Of a stretch of 52,202 nucleotides of DNA, positions 34,820 through 43,968 are shown piece after piece. The stretch lies in NCBI RefSeq assembly GCF_938017615.1, contig NZ_CALIJA010000121.1, positions 1-52,202 on the forward strand. The letters are read 5' to 3'. This DNA is from an uncultured Campylobacter sp. Its GTDB lineage: Bacteria; Campylobacterota; Campylobacteria; Campylobacterales; Campylobacteraceae. The notes under the pieces are model-generated. The model had not been told where the DNA came from. It did no database searches and worked only from the letters and a program-made list of their open reading frames with translations. Position 1 is the first letter of the stretch. Each line of letters opens with the position of its first letter. The position numbers and the translations under genes were made by a program.

Positions 34820-35851
34820 CTATTTATTAGCGGTGATTTTGGTGATCAGCTCGTAGCTTACAGGGATCTGCCTCATCGGCGGCAGCGACGAAGCAAGAGC
34901 TGCTAAAACCTCGGAGAAATCATCAAATAGGTAGTTTGCGAGGCTGCCTGGGTTCGGATTTATTTCATTTAGATAAATTTCGCCCTCTTTTTCAAAAAAA
35001 TCGCAGCGAATGAGCGCGCCATCGAATGATCCTGCGTTATAAAGCCGCGTAAAGGCGTCTTTCATCTTACCCTCTAGCAAAGCGCCAGGACGAGCGGGCT
35101 CGATCGCGCCACTACGCGAAAAATCCAAATACTTACGATCGAAATTTAAATAGCCCTCTTTTTTCGGCTCTTCGATATTCGAAAATACGATTTTGCCGTC
35201 TATTTTAGCGCCTGCGAGATTGAATTCCTTTACGTTTTCCCAGTATGGCTCTACGATCGCGCTGTCGTCCAGCTCAAAAGCCTGATCTAGCGCGTAGCTA
35301 AACTCGCTTTCGTTCTTGGCTATCGAAATTCCGATGCTAGAGCCCAAATGAGCGGGTTTAACGATGATCGGAAAATTAAAATTAGGCAGACTAGTACGAT
35401 TTACGATCTCATACGGCAGGGTTTTTACATTTGCGATTGCAGCTAGGTGCTTGGTTAAAATTTTATTATAGCTTAGCACGCTAGCTTCTATGCGAGGTCC
35501 GATATAAGGGATGCCAAAAAACTCAAATAGCGCTGCCATTTTGCCATCCTCGCCGTCGCAGCCGTGGATTAGATTGATATATGTGCCGACTTCTAGCATG
35601 CTTTTGCTAAACATTCCGCTCTCAAAAAATCCGCCCGCACCGATGCTAAGCTCTTTTGCTTTAGCATAGCCGCCCTGCTTAAAATACGCCGCGCGCATAT
35701 TTTTATCCTCAATGCGGTAAAATTTACGATTTTTATCGCAAAATACAAACTCCAAGTCCCAGCCTTTTAGGGCATTTTTGACGGCAATTGCCGAGATGAT
35801 ACTTACTTCGTGCTCGTAGCTTTGAGCTCCAAAAACTATGCCAAATTTCAT
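34820..35851 (-). CDS. ddl: D-alanine--D-alanine ligase
   Basis: 343 residues, ATP-grasp. The N-terminus K-F-G-I-V-F-G-A-Q-S-Y-E-H-E-V-S, with the E-x-E-V-S substrate motif, is at residues 2-17. G-S-S-I-G-I-S forms the flexible loop and metal ligands are in N-E-I-N-P-N-P-G-S. It makes D-Ala-D-Ala for MurF, which is encoded in the same strand block. AAGGA precedes ATG 35851. The Phe or Tyr that decides D-lactate specificity cannot be placed without an alignment, but the genus is expected to make D-Ala-D-Ala. Confidence 0.96.
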   Translation of the reverse strand: MKFGIVFGAQSYEHEVSIISAIAVKNALKGWDLEFVFCDKNRKFYRIEDKNMRAAYFKQGGYAKAKELSIGAGGFFESGMFSKSMLEVGTYINLIHGCDGEDGKMAALFEFFGIPYIGPRIEASVLSYNKILTKHLAAIANVKTLPYEIVNRTSLPNFNFPIIVKPAHLGSSIGISIAKNESEFSYALDQAFELDDSAIVEPYWENVKEFNLAGAKIDGKIVFSNIEEPKKEGYLNFDRKYLDFSRSGAIEPARPGALLEGKMKDAFTRLYNAGSFDGALIRCDFFEKEGEIYLNEINPNPGSLANYLFDDFSEVLAALASSLPPMRQIPVSYELITKITANK

Positions 35852-35874
35852 TGCTTTCCTTCAAATTTTATTTT

Positions 35875-36429
35875 CTACGCTAATTTTTTTAACGCCTCTT
35901 TGACAAGATCTGACGTATTCGTGCTGCTGCAGCCCGCTAAAATTTGATTGATCTTATCGCGCTTAAATCCAAGGCTTTGTAGCGCGGACGCCGCTTCATT
36001 TTTATAAGTCTCGCTAGGACCGAATTCCATTAGCTTCGCATCGCCTAGTTCGGCAATGATCCGTCTAGCGGTCTTTGGGCCGATGCCCGGAACTGAAGTT
36101 AGCGTCGCAGCATCCCCCGTAGCTACGCAACGCGCGAAATCCTGCGGAGCGAGCGTCGAACAAACCGCCATCGCCGTGCTTGCACCTACACCGCTAAGCT
36201 TGATTAGAGTTTCAAACATCCTTTTTTCACTCTCGTCTAAAAACCCATACAGCGAATCGGCATCCTCGCGCAGAATTTGTACGCACGCAAGCTCGGTCAG
36301 CCTGCCCTGCGTGAGCTTCGCGGAGGTATTTAATGACAATGAAAGGGCGTAGCTTACGCCGCTAGCGCATTTAATGACGCAAGCAGTGGGCTCCTTGCGC
36401 GTGATAATTCCTTCGATTGCCGCTATCAT
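35875..36429 (-). CDS. ruvA: Holliday junction branch-migration protein RuvA
   Basis: 184 residues. N-terminal OB-fold (M-I-A-A-I-E-G-I-I-T), tandem helix-hairpin-helix motifs (L-S-G-V-G-A-S-T-A and V-P-G-I-G-P-K-T-A-R-R-I) and a C-terminal UBA-like helix bundle (A-L-Q-S-L-G-F-K) that contacts RuvB. Its start overlaps the stop of the upstream lipoprotein gene as ATGA (36426-36429), and ddl follows 23 nt later, so it lies within the long minus-strand unit. RuvB and RuvC are not in the window. Confidence 0.96.
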   Translation of the reverse strand: MIAAIEGIITRKEPTACVIKCASGVSYALSLSLNTSAKLTQGRLTELACVQILREDADSLYGFLDESEKRMFETLIKLSGVGASTAMAVCSTLAPQDFARCVATGDAATLTSVPGIGPKTARRIIAELGDAKLMEFGPSETYKNEAASALQSLGFKRDKINQILAGCSSTNTSDLVKEALKKLA

Positions 36430-36989
36430 CTAAGAGCCTTTAAAATTTCGTTTATGCTCTCATTAAGCGCTAAATTTAGAGCATTATAAATGCTTTGCGA
36501 GCTAGGATCAGGCACAAAAACGCGCTTAGTGACGATGCCTGATTTTATGCTTTCTAAAGAATTCAAAATTTCATACCCCATCGTGACAGTTGCTTGATCG
36601 TTATTGACCTGAAGCGCTACGATACTGGTTTTTAGGCGCAAATCCCGCTCTTTTGGCACAAATATCGGATTTAGCGAGCAGGTGGAAAATGCCGCATCAA
36701 GCAGCGCCTTATATACCATCTCGCTAGGCATCGTGATAAATTTGGCGTCGCTTGCGAACCGCGTTCGGTTTCTAAAATCTACTATTAAAATATCCCGCCT
36801 ATCGACGAGATCGGTCGCCGTGATGGTGTCGATAAAGATATTTTTGCGCGTACCGCTAGGATTTACGCAACGCTTTTGATCATAACGCAGCTCGTAGTAG
36901 GTGTATGGCTTAGCCTGCTTAGCTAAGCAGCCGCCTAAAAATATCGCCGCCAGCGTCGCAGCAAGCGTAAACTTTATAAAATTTTTCAT
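36426..36989 (-). CDS. ABC-transport auxiliary lipoprotein of the Mla system (PqiC/LptE-like)
   Basis: 187 residues. Signal peptide with lipobox L-G-G-C (C21), then a compact alpha/beta domain (P-Y-T-Y-Y-E-L-R, I-L-I-V-D-F-R-N-R, V-Y-K-A-L-L-D-A-A-F and so on). It resembles the auxiliary lipoproteins encoded next to MlaD-type genes, and occupies the place of the Campylobacter lipoprotein next to the Iam/Mla genes. It probably anchors in the outer membrane and works with the MlaD hexamer. AAAAAGGA precedes ATG 36989. It lies 2 nt after mlaD and overlaps ruvA, so it is cotranscribed with both. Confidence 0.8.
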   Translation of the reverse strand: MKNFIKFTLAATLAAIFLGGCLAKQAKPYTYYELRYDQKRCVNPSGTRKNIFIDTITATDLVDRRDILIVDFRNRTRFASDAKFITMPSEMVYKALLDAAFSTCSLNPIFVPKERDLRLKTSIVALQVNNDQATVTMGYEILNSLESIKSGIVTKRVFVPDPSSQSIYNALNLALNESINEILKALR

Positions 36990-36991
36990 CT

Positions 36992-37921
36992 TTATTCCTT
37001 TTTATCGTCGCGATCCGCGCTTTTAGAAGTGTCTTTAAAAAAGAAATCATAAGGATTGTCCTCTAGCCTAAACATCGCGCCTTGGAATTCTCTAAGCGAT
37101 TTTTTCAGCTCGCCAAGAGTGTTTTTTGCCTCCTCAAGCGTAGGATCCAAGATCGCTTTTAGATTGTACTCGCCGCGATCGATACGCTTAGTGATGATAC
37201 CTGCGGTTTTATCCAGTGAATTCGATAGATTGGCAGCACTCACGGCAAAGGCGTTTAGATTATCTAGCAGCGCGTCTAGCTCCTTCTCGCGCTCGTTTAA
37301 ATTTGCTATGAGAGTATTTACATTAGCAAGCAGTGCGTCTAGGCTTTGGAATTTTTTTTCATCGCTTAGCTCAGCGCTAAATTTATCCATCGAAGATAGA
37401 ATTCTATCCACTTTATCAGTATTTTGTTTAGACAACAGCCCATTAATCTTAAAGATCATCTCGCTCACGCTATCGGTGATGACTTCAGCTTTAGAGCCGA
37501 TTTTATCAAGAAGCGTTTTATCCAGCGCAATTATCGGCTTTTTATCATTCGGCGGGAAAAGCTTGCCGCTTCCTTTCGTGATATTTATAAACGCGATTCC
37601 GCTGATGCCTTGAGATTCTACCTTGGCGACGCTATCTTGCGAGATCGGTAGCTTGCTTTTTACCGAAATTTCAATCTCAATAATCGCATTTTCGATATCG
37701 GCAAAGTCGATACTTTTGATGATGCCCGCATTTACGCCGATAAATTTAACTTCGGAATTCTCCTTAATGCCTACGGGAAGCTCTTTTGTGTGGATATAGT
37801 AGGAGCGGTAGCTCTCGCTGCGGTCGGTCTTAGTAAGCATCCACCACATAAATGCCGTAAGAGCCGCGACGCAGATCATAACAAATGCGCCTACTATCGT
37901 GTATGAAGTTCTATTTTCCAA
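36992..37921 (-). CDS. mlaD: MlaD-type MCE-domain lipid transport protein
   Basis: 309 residues starting at TTG 37921, behind GGAG. One N-terminal membrane helix (about 8-28), then an MCE domain (about 38-120: V-G-I-K-E-N-S-E-V-K-F-I-G-V-N-A-G, then S-Q-G-I-S-G-I-A-F-I-N-I), then a long helical tail (about 150-270) rich in heptad-like leucines. MlaD forms a hexameric ring that carries phospholipid between the permease and periplasmic partners. The tail is longer than in E. coli MlaD (183 aa), more like PqiB/LetB arms or the Campylobacter/Helicobacter version. Its permease and ATPase genes lie upstream, with a 476-base gap. Confidence 0.92.
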   Translation of the reverse strand: MENRTSYTIVGAFVMICVAALTAFMWWMLTKTDRSESYRSYYIHTKELPVGIKENSEVKFIGVNAGIIKSIDFADIENAIIEIEISVKSKLPISQDSVAKVESQGISGIAFINITKGSGKLFPPNDKKPIIALDKTLLDKIGSKAEVITDSVSEMIFKINGLLSKQNTDKVDRILSSMDKFSAELSDEKKFQSLDALLANVNTLIANLNEREKELDALLDNLNAFAVSAANLSNSLDKTAGIITKRIDRGEYNLKAILDPTLEEAKNTLGELKKSLREFQGAMFRLEDNPYDFFFKDTSKSADRDDKKE

Positions 37922-38397
37922 TCTTTTCTCCTAATTTCAGAGTGTAAAATTTAAGCCCTGCGATATGCCTTAAAAATAGCCGTTTAAGCTTAAATTTTAA
38001 AACTTAGCCTTTTCTCAAATAGTCGCAAAATTTGCAGAATCATCTGAGTTTAAATTTTAAAGCTTAGCGTGCATTTTGAAATTTCAAAATATCGCCGCGC
38101 CGTATTTTAGCGTAAAATTCTACCGCCCCGATTTAATTTAGCGCCATTTGCTCGTTTAAATTTTTAAAATTTAATGCACTATCCAATAAATGCGCCCTTA
38201 AATACGACCCGCCTAAATTTTAAAATTTCGATTGAGCCGCTAAAGTCTAAATTTTAAAATTTAAGCCCTGCGAAGCCAGGAATTCCTCGCTAGGTTTAAA
38301 ATTTAAAATTCTTCCGCTGCTATTTTAAAATTTCAGCTCCTACCTATCTAAATTTTACTCGCCGCGAGCTGTATTTTAGCTCGGTAAATTTCAAAGC
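37922..38397. repeat. 476-base AT-palindrome cluster between mlaF and mlaD
   Basis: No gene. Seven or more AAATTTTAAAATTT-like palindromes lie at about 37990-38340. Two sub-units resemble each other (around 37988 and 38049: TTAAATTTTAAA(A/G)CTTAGC). mlaE, mlaF and mlaD are usually contiguous, so the block appears to have been inserted or expanded within an operon without disrupting the genes. Confidence 0.65.
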
Positions 38398-39168
38398 TCA
38401 ATCCCTTTGCCGCATCTTAAATAGCTCTTCAAGCGGGTTATTCTTTAAGCCTGAAATCTCCTCGATGCTTCCTTCAAAGGCGATTTTTTGATTATCCACG
38501 ATCAAAAACCTATCCAAAATGTCAAAGATACTATCCACGTCGTGCGTGACCATCACGACCGTGACGCCAAGGCTGTCTCTAAGCTCGCAAACAAGCCTAT
38601 CAAGGGCTCTGGCGCTGAGCGGATCAAGCCCTGAGTTTGGCTCGTCCAAAAATAAAATTTCAGGGCTAAGTGCTAGCGCGCGAGCCAGCGCCACGCGCTT
38701 TTTCATACCGCCGCTAAGCTCGTTTGGTCTAAGCGCGGCGGCCTCCTTCTTAAGCCCCACCTTTTGGATCCAAAACATCGATAGCTCATCTATCTCGCGC
38801 TCACTAAATTTAGAGTATTCGCGCAGTAGCACACCTACGTTTTCGAGCACGCTCATTGAGCTGTAAAGCGCGCCGAACTGAAACATCACGCCGCATTTTA
38901 GGCGGATCTCGTTTTGCTCCGCCTCGCTCGCGCGCCAAATATCGCGCCCGAAAATTTTAATCTCGCCGCTTTGCGGGCGTTTTAAAAATATGAGGGTTTT
39001 CATTAACGTCGTTTTACCGCTGCCGCTGCCGCCTAAAAAGCCGTAAATTTCGCCCTTTTTGACGCTAAAACTCACGCAATCGTGCATAACGCGCGATCCG
39101 TACGCGGTAGTAACGTCGCGCGCGACGATAATTTTAGCGCTTTCGCTGGATTGCATTTGCTCGCTCAT
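38398..39168 (-). CDS. mlaF: MlaF-type ABC transporter ATPase
   Basis: 256 residues from ATG 39168, which overlaps the MlaE stop as ATGA. The in-frame longer start at 39222 lies inside mlaE. Walker A G-G-S-G-S-G-K-T-T, Q-loop M-F-Q-F-G-A-L, ABC signature L-S-G-G-M-K-K-R, Walker B E-I-L-F-L-D-E-P and H-loop M-V-T-H-D. The Q-F-G-A-L and L-S-G-G-M motifs are typical of the MlaF/Mkl subfamily. It powers phospholipid movement by the MlaE permease. Confidence 0.95.
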   Translation of the reverse strand: MSEQMQSSESAKIIVARDVTTAYGSRVMHDCVSFSVKKGEIYGFLGGSGSGKTTLMKTLIFLKRPQSGEIKIFGRDIWRASEAEQNEIRLKCGVMFQFGALYSSMSVLENVGVLLREYSKFSEREIDELSMFWIQKVGLKKEAAALRPNELSGGMKKRVALARALALSPEILFLDEPNSGLDPLSARALDRLVCELRDSLGVTVVMVTHDVDSIFDILDRFLIVDNQKIAFEGSIEEISGLKNNPLEELFKMRQRD

Positions 39169-40268
39169 AGCCCGATTTCCGAAAACAAAACCGCAAATAC
39201 CGCGTCGATCGCGATGACCCAAAATATCGCATTTACGACGCTGATCGTGGTGTATTCGCCGATGCTTTGGGTATTTCCTTTTACTTCGAAACCCCGCATG
39301 CAGCCGATGATAGCAATGAATGCCCCGAAAAACGGCGCTTTAATCATACCTACTAAAAAATGCCTAAGCTCTACAGAAGCCTTAAATCTATCCAAATAAT
39401 CGCTAAAGGCTATGTCTAAATACGCGTCACACACAATCATCTGCGCAAGGATACTCACGCCGTCTGCGATAAAAATAACTAGCGGCATGATTAGTACCAT
39501 CGCGATAATGCGCGGCATCGCAAGAAAATAAAACGGATCAAAGCCCATCGTCCTCATCGCATCAATCTCTTCTGTGATCTTCATCACGCCAATCTGCGCC
39601 GTAAAGCTCGAAGCCGAACGACCCGCGATAACGATAGCGGCGATTAGAGGTGCTACCTCGCGAAGCGTCAAAGCACCCATTATATCAATGATATAGATGC
39701 TGGCACCAAATTTAGAAAGCATATCCGAGCCGATGTAAGCAAGCACGATGCCGATCAAAAATGCCGTCAATGAGACGATGAAAAGCGCGTCTATACCGCT
39801 ATCTTTGATGAAATTTACGATTTCTTTGAAACGGAATTTCATCGGATGAATTACAAAAGCCGCGAGTTTAGAAAAAAACTCGCCTAAAAAGCTTGCAAGG
39901 CTTAGCAAGCCTAGAATTCCAAGATGGCAATAAAGTCCGATCTGCGCTAAAAAATTTAGCCTGCGAGATTCGGGTACGTAGCTAAAATCGATCGTTTTAT
40001 CATCCATAAAGCTTAGAATTTTGGCGGCTTTACTGCTATCCTCCACAAGGCTAACCCGCTTGCCGGCAAGGGCGTTTTTGATCATCAACGCCATGAAGTA
40101 GTCTAAATTTGAAATTTCGCTTAAGCTTAGCTCCAGCTCGTTTAAATTTTTTACCGCTTTTTTTAGTGCAAGTAACTGCGAGCGCGAGCTTTTGTAGTTC
40201 CACTGCCCGCGTAGCGATAAGGTGTTTTTCCCGCCCGAGCTTTCGAGCGAAAAGGCTAAATTCCGCAA
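39165..40268 (-). CDS. mlaE: MlaE-type permease with N-terminal STAS-like region
   Basis: 367 residues. Residues 1-110 form a soluble STAS-like domain (S-L-R-G-Q-W-N-Y, then S-L-S-E-I-S-N-L-D-Y-F), which corresponds to a fused MlaB, as in other epsilonproteobacterial permeases. From about 135 there are five or six membrane helices with the MlaE pattern (I-P-L/A-I-A-A-I-V-I-A-G-R-S-A-S, G-V-M-K-I-T-E-E-I-D-A-M). The start is TTG 40268, with GGAGAG six bases upstream. No MlaC or MlaA gene is seen, so the periplasmic shuttle and outer-membrane partner are encoded elsewhere or absent. Confidence 0.93.
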   Translation of the reverse strand: MRNLAFSLESSGGKNTLSLRGQWNYKSSRSQLLALKKAVKNLNELELSLSEISNLDYFMALMIKNALAGKRVSLVEDSSKAAKILSFMDDKTIDFSYVPESRRLNFLAQIGLYCHLGILGLLSLASFLGEFFSKLAAFVIHPMKFRFKEIVNFIKDSGIDALFIVSLTAFLIGIVLAYIGSDMLSKFGASIYIIDIMGALTLREVAPLIAAIVIAGRSASSFTAQIGVMKITEEIDAMRTMGFDPFYFLAMPRIIAMVLIMPLVIFIADGVSILAQMIVCDAYLDIAFSDYLDRFKASVELRHFLVGMIKAPFFGAFIAIIGCMRGFEVKGNTQSIGEYTTISVVNAIFWVIAIDAVFAVLFSEIGL

Positions 40269-40300
40269 AAATTTCTCTCCAAAATCAAAAAATAGGGGAA

Positions 40301-40313
40301 ATTATAATATAAT
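40301..40313. promoter_or_regulatory. overlapping divergent -10 elements of mlaE and murJ
   Basis: On the plus strand TATAAT occurs at 40303-40308 and again at 40308-40313, about 36-41 nt before murJ. On the minus strand TATAAT is at 40306-40301, about 33 nt before mlaE. The two transcription units would therefore compete for the same few base pairs. Confidence 0.5.
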
Positions 40314-40348
40314 CAACCTTGGCATTTTATAAAATTTAATGGAGATTT

Positions 40349-41746
40349 ATGCTCAGAGGCTTTTTTACAAATAGCGCAGGCACGCTGGTTTCGCGAGTTT
40401 TGGGTTTCGTGCGCGACCTGCTTACCGCATCGGTTTTGGGCGCGGGGATTTATAGCGATCTATTTTTCGTAGCGTTTAAACTGCCCAATCTTTTCCGCAG
40501 ACTATTCGGCGAGGGAGCCTTTACGCAGGCGTTTTTGCCTAGTTTTACCGCCGCGCGCAAAAAAGGAATTTTTGCCGCAGCGGTGCTTATTAAATTTAGC
40601 ATTTTCATCGCGCTTTTAACGGCGCTCGTGCTGCTTGCCGCGCCCGTTTTTACTAAAGTTTTGGCATACGGATTTAGCGCCGAGCAGATCGGTCTTGCGG
40701 TGCCATACGTGCGGATAAATTTTTTCTACCTTACGTTTATCTTCGTCGTTACGCTCTTTGCCTCGCTGCTTCAGTATCGCGACCACTTCGCTACGACGGC
40801 GTTTTCGACCGCGCTTTTAAATTTAGCGATGATCGCGGCGCTTCTGCTAGCTCGCGGCAAAGACGGCGCCACGGCGGTGCTCTATCTTAGCTTCGGCGTC
40901 GTAGCAGGCGGACTTTTGCAGCTTGCGGTGCATGTTTATGCGCTGAAGCTCACCGGCATGCTGCGCGTCTTAGCCGGCGGCTTTGCGCGGCTTGCGCGAG
41001 GCGATAAACCGCAGACGCAGGGCTTTTATAAAAATTTTTTCGCAGGCGTGCTCGGTGCGTCGGCACTTCAGCTAAGCTCGTTTATAGATACCTTCTTTGC
41101 GAGCTTCCTTGCTAGCGGCAGTATCAGCTATCTATACTACGCCAACCGCATATTTCAGCTGCCGCTCGCGCTTTTTGCGATCGCGCTTAGCACGGCGATC
41201 TTTCCGCGCATGAGCAAATTTGTAAAAGCTCGCGACGACGCGCAAGCTCTGGCGCTTGTCGAGCGCGGATTTTACTTCCTTTTGGCGCTACTCGGGCTCT
41301 CTGCGATAGGCGGCGTGATGCTGCGAAACGAGATCACGCAGCTGCTGTTTGAGCGCGGAGAATTTACCCGCCAAAATTCTATCGAATGCGCCGCAGTTCT
41401 CGGCGCATATATGGTGGGGCTCGTGCCGTTCGGGCTGTCTAGGATTTTTTCGCACTGGCTGTATGCGAATATGAAGCAGAAGCTAAGCGCGAAAATTTCG
41501 ATCTGGTGCGTCTTTATAAACGTCGCTTTGTGCGCGCTGTTTTTTAAACCCTTCGGTGCGGTGGGGCTTGCGTTTGCAAGCACGATAACGGGAGCGTTTC
41601 TGTTCGGCTTCAACCTCTATTTTTTTGGATTTAATAACTTTTTGGCTATAATCCGCGCAAAAAAAATTATTGCGATCGCGGCGCTTTGTGCGGGCGAAGC
41701 GGCGATTTTATACATTTTAAAAGGCTTGTATTATGGTAATTTATGA
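40349..41746 (+). CDS. murJ: lipid II flippase MurJ
   Basis: 465 residues, a multi-pass membrane protein of the MOP superfamily with about 13-14 helices. The family pattern is clear: N-S-A-G-T-L-V-S-R-V-L-G-F-V-R-D near residue 7, F-K-L-P-N-L-F-R-R-L-F-G-E-G-A-F, Y-Y-A-N-R-I-F-Q-L-P and F-P-R-M-S. The charged Arg in V-R-D-L and others line the transport path in MurJ. It moves lipid II across the inner membrane and follows MurF functionally. GGAG precedes ATG 40349. The 3' end overlaps cysS by 14 nt. Confidence 0.95.
   Translation: MLRGFFTNSAGTLVSRVLGFVRDLLTASVLGAGIYSDLFFVAFKLPNLFRRLFGEGAFTQAFLPSFTAARKKGIFAAAVLIKFSIFIALLTALVLLAAPVFTKVLAYGFSAEQIGLAVPYVRINFFYLTFIFVVTLFASLLQYRDHFATTAFSTALLNLAMIAALLLARGKDGATAVLYLSFGVVAGGLLQLAVHVYALKLTGMLRVLAGGFARLARGDKPQTQGFYKNFFAGVLGASALQLSSFIDTFFASFLASGSISYLYYANRIFQLPLALFAIALSTAIFPRMSKFVKARDDAQALALVERGFYFLLALLGLSAIGGVMLRNEITQLLFERGEFTRQNSIECAAVLGAYMVGLVPFGLSRIFSHWLYANMKQKLSAKISIWCVFINVALCALFFKPFGAVGLAFASTITGAFLFGFNLYFFGFNNFLAIIRAKKIIAIAALCAGEAAILYILKGLYYGNL
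41647..41652 (+). promoter_or_regulatory. -10 element inside the end of murJ, upstream of cysS
   Basis: CTTTTTGGC-TATAAT is a full match to the extended -10 type of this window and ends 80 nt before the cysS ATG. It could give cysS its own promoter. Being inside a coding region it may be coincidental. Confidence 0.4.
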
Positions 41747-43307
41747 TAGTTTGAGCAAAAAGAAGCTCCCTTTTAAGCCCATTAGCGAGGGGTTAGCGCG
41801 CATTTACGCCTGCGGCCCGACCGTCTATGACGACGCGCATCTGGGGCACGCAAAAAGCGCCGTGAGCTTCGATCTGCTGCGCCGCGTACTGCAAGCCGAG
41901 GGCTATAAGGTTAAATTTGCGCGAAATTTCACCGATATAGACGATAAAATTTTAAAAAAGATGGCGGAAACAGGCAAGAGTCTGGGGGAGATCACGGAAT
42001 TTTATACCAGCAGATATTTGCAGGATATGAGCGCGCTAAACGTCGCGGACGCGAGCATTTCGCCCAAAGCGACCGAAAATATCGCCGCGATCTGCGAGCT
42101 CATATCCTCGCTTCTTCAAAAAGGCTTTGCCTACGAGATCGCAGGGGATGGTATCTACTTCGACACGCGCAAGGACGGGGATTATCTAAGCCTTAGCGGC
42201 AAAAAAGAGGGTGCCTGCAAAAACATTGCCCGCGTCGCCTCAAACGATGCCAAGCACGACGAGAAGGACTTCGTGCTGTGGAAATTTGACGAGAATTGGT
42301 TTGATAGCCCGTTTGGCAAAGGGCGCCCGGGCTGGCACAGCGAGTGCGTAGCGATGATTTTAGCGCACCTTGATAGCGGCGATCCGAAATTTTGCATCGA
42401 CATTCACGCAGGCGGCGCCGATCTGCTCTTCCCTCATCACGAAAACGAAGCCGCGCAGTGCCGCTGCGCCCGCCATAGAGCGCTAAGCAAATACTGGCTT
42501 CACAATGGCTTCGTGCAGGTAAATAACGAAAAGATGAGCAAGAGCCTCGGCAACTCCTTTTTTGTAGGAGACGCCCTAAAAATCGCACCCGGCGAGGCGC
42601 TGAGATTTTATCTCTTAAGCTCGCATTACAGGGCAAATTTTAATTATTCGGTGACCGATCTGCTTGCGAGTAAAAAGAGGCTCGATAAAATTTACCGCCT
42701 TAAAAAGCGTGTCCGTGACGTTTTAACTCCCGCTGCGGGGCAAAATTCCGCGACATGCGTATCTGAACATACCGCGCAAATTTCATCCGCAAGCTCTGCG
42801 CGGGCTTGCGGAGCTGCGGGGCAAAATTTAGCTTCGAACGGATCTCAAAGTTTAAGCCCAAACACGGCGCCGAATTCCAAGCCTAAAAATTCTGCGTCTG
42901 AACTGCCTGCTGCGGAGGCTAAATTTAGATCGGAGATGATGGAGTTTTTAAGCGATGATCTCAATACTTCAGGCGCGCTTGCGGTGCTTGATAGCTTCGT
43001 AGCAAGCGCGAACGAAGCTATCGATCGCGCACCAAAAGACAAGGCGCTAAAGGCTCAGATCGCCGCAAATTTGGAGTTTGCGAAGCAGACCCTTGGAATT
43101 TTATATGAGGATGAGACCGAATACTTTCGCTTCGGCGTGAGCGAGCAGCAAAGAGCGCAGATCGAGGAGCTGATAAAACAGCGCGCGCAGGCGAAAGCGG
43201 AAAAGGACTTTGCGAGCGCAGATGCCATCAGGGCGTGCCTTGCTGATATGAAGATCGAAGTGATGGATACGCCTAGCGGCACCGTTTGGGAGGTCGCAGC
43301 GGAGTAG
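41733..43307 (+). CDS. cysS: cysteinyl-tRNA synthetase with a low-complexity insert
   Basis: 524 residues, against about 460 usual. Class I synthetase: zinc and active-site start Y-A-C-G-P-T-V-Y-D, the HIGH-type motif A-H-L-G-H, W-H-S-E-C with H-H-E-N-E zinc ligands, and K-M-S-K-S. The cysteine ligands C28 and about C209 are present. Residues about 332-392, between the catalytic core and the anticodon-binding helices (E-A-K-F-R-S-E-M-M-E-F), are Ala/Ser/Asn-rich (A-A-G-Q-N-S-A-T, A-A-G-Q-N-L-A-S) and not part of the family. The ATG lies within the last codons of murJ. Confidence 0.95.
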   Translation: MVIYDSLSKKKLPFKPISEGLARIYACGPTVYDDAHLGHAKSAVSFDLLRRVLQAEGYKVKFARNFTDIDDKILKKMAETGKSLGEITEFYTSRYLQDMSALNVADASISPKATENIAAICELISSLLQKGFAYEIAGDGIYFDTRKDGDYLSLSGKKEGACKNIARVASNDAKHDEKDFVLWKFDENWFDSPFGKGRPGWHSECVAMILAHLDSGDPKFCIDIHAGGADLLFPHHENEAAQCRCARHRALSKYWLHNGFVQVNNEKMSKSLGNSFFVGDALKIAPGEALRFYLLSSHYRANFNYSVTDLLASKKRLDKIYRLKKRVRDVLTPAAGQNSATCVSEHTAQISSASSARACGAAGQNLASNGSQSLSPNTAPNSKPKNSASELPAAEAKFRSEMMEFLSDDLNTSGALAVLDSFVASANEAIDRAPKDKALKAQIAANLEFAKQTLGILYEDETEYFRFGVSEQQRAQIEELIKQRAQAKAEKDFASADAIRACLADMKIEVMDTPSGTVWEVAAE

Positions 43308-43310
43308 ACC

Positions 43311-43346
43311 ATAAAATTTAGCATAAAATTTTACGCTAAATTTTAT
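43311..43346 (+). terminator. cysS terminator hairpin
   Basis: ATAAAATTTAGC (43311-43322) and GCTAAATTTTAT (43335-43346) pair perfectly with a 12-nt loop, beginning 3 nt after the cysS stop and followed by GATTTTTATG. An intrinsic terminator of AAATTT type. Confidence 0.65.
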
Positions 43347-43439
43347 GATTTTTATGAAGCGAAGCGTAAATCCGAACGCTAATCCGCGCGCAATTTTGGA
43401 ACAATTTTATTTGTGGTATCGCGATACAGCGGTGCGATA

Positions 43440-43740
43440 TAGCCGTGGCAAAATGGAGTAACGCTACGGTGTCTGCGCGTATTTACCGCGTTTTATCGGC
43501 AATGGACGATGCGGCGGCGTGATATAGCGCGGTACAGCGGTAGCACTACGTGTCTGACTGTGCGTAAATTTCAGTGCGATTTTTATCGGCAATTGGCGAT
43601 GCAGGGTTGTGCCGTAGCGCAGTGGAAGCAGCACTGCAGCGCACCTGTGCGTAAATTTTAACACGGCTGGTATAATGGAATGCGCTCCGCGACGTGCAAA
43701 TTTCGGCGCGATTTTTATTCGGCGATATCGTACATAGTGT
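43440..43740. repeat. imperfect tandem repeat of a 90-100-bp unit
   Basis: The order (T)GTCTG-CGTA(A)ATTT-GCG-TTTTATCGGC-AATGG/TTGGCGATGC-...-CAGCGG/GCAGTGGAAGCA is followed at about 43470-43560 and again at 43550-43645. A third, more decayed version follows from 43645 to about 43740 (GTGCGTAAATTTT and GCGATTTTTATTCGGCGATA). Copies share perhaps two-thirds identity by eye. Exact borders need alignment. Confidence 0.5.
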
Positions 43741-43968
43741 GCGCAGCGATGAAAGTCACGATTTCATTTGGTGATACGGCTGACGCAGCGGCAAAACCAC
43801 AAGGCAGGCTGCGATTTTATTAGGTAGCGCGGTGAGTAAAAGCGCAATGCGGCGCGGCGATGCGAAGTCGCGATATAATTACGATACGGCACTTTGTAGC
43901 GTTTTTGTAGCGCCTCAAAGCATTTAACGCTTATGGCGTGCGAAAGCGAAAGATCGCGATGAATAAAA

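Noticed and set aside
43671..43676. Promoter of a gene between cysS and msbA
   Set aside because: No open frame follows, so the TATAAT is listed only as part of the unexplained region.
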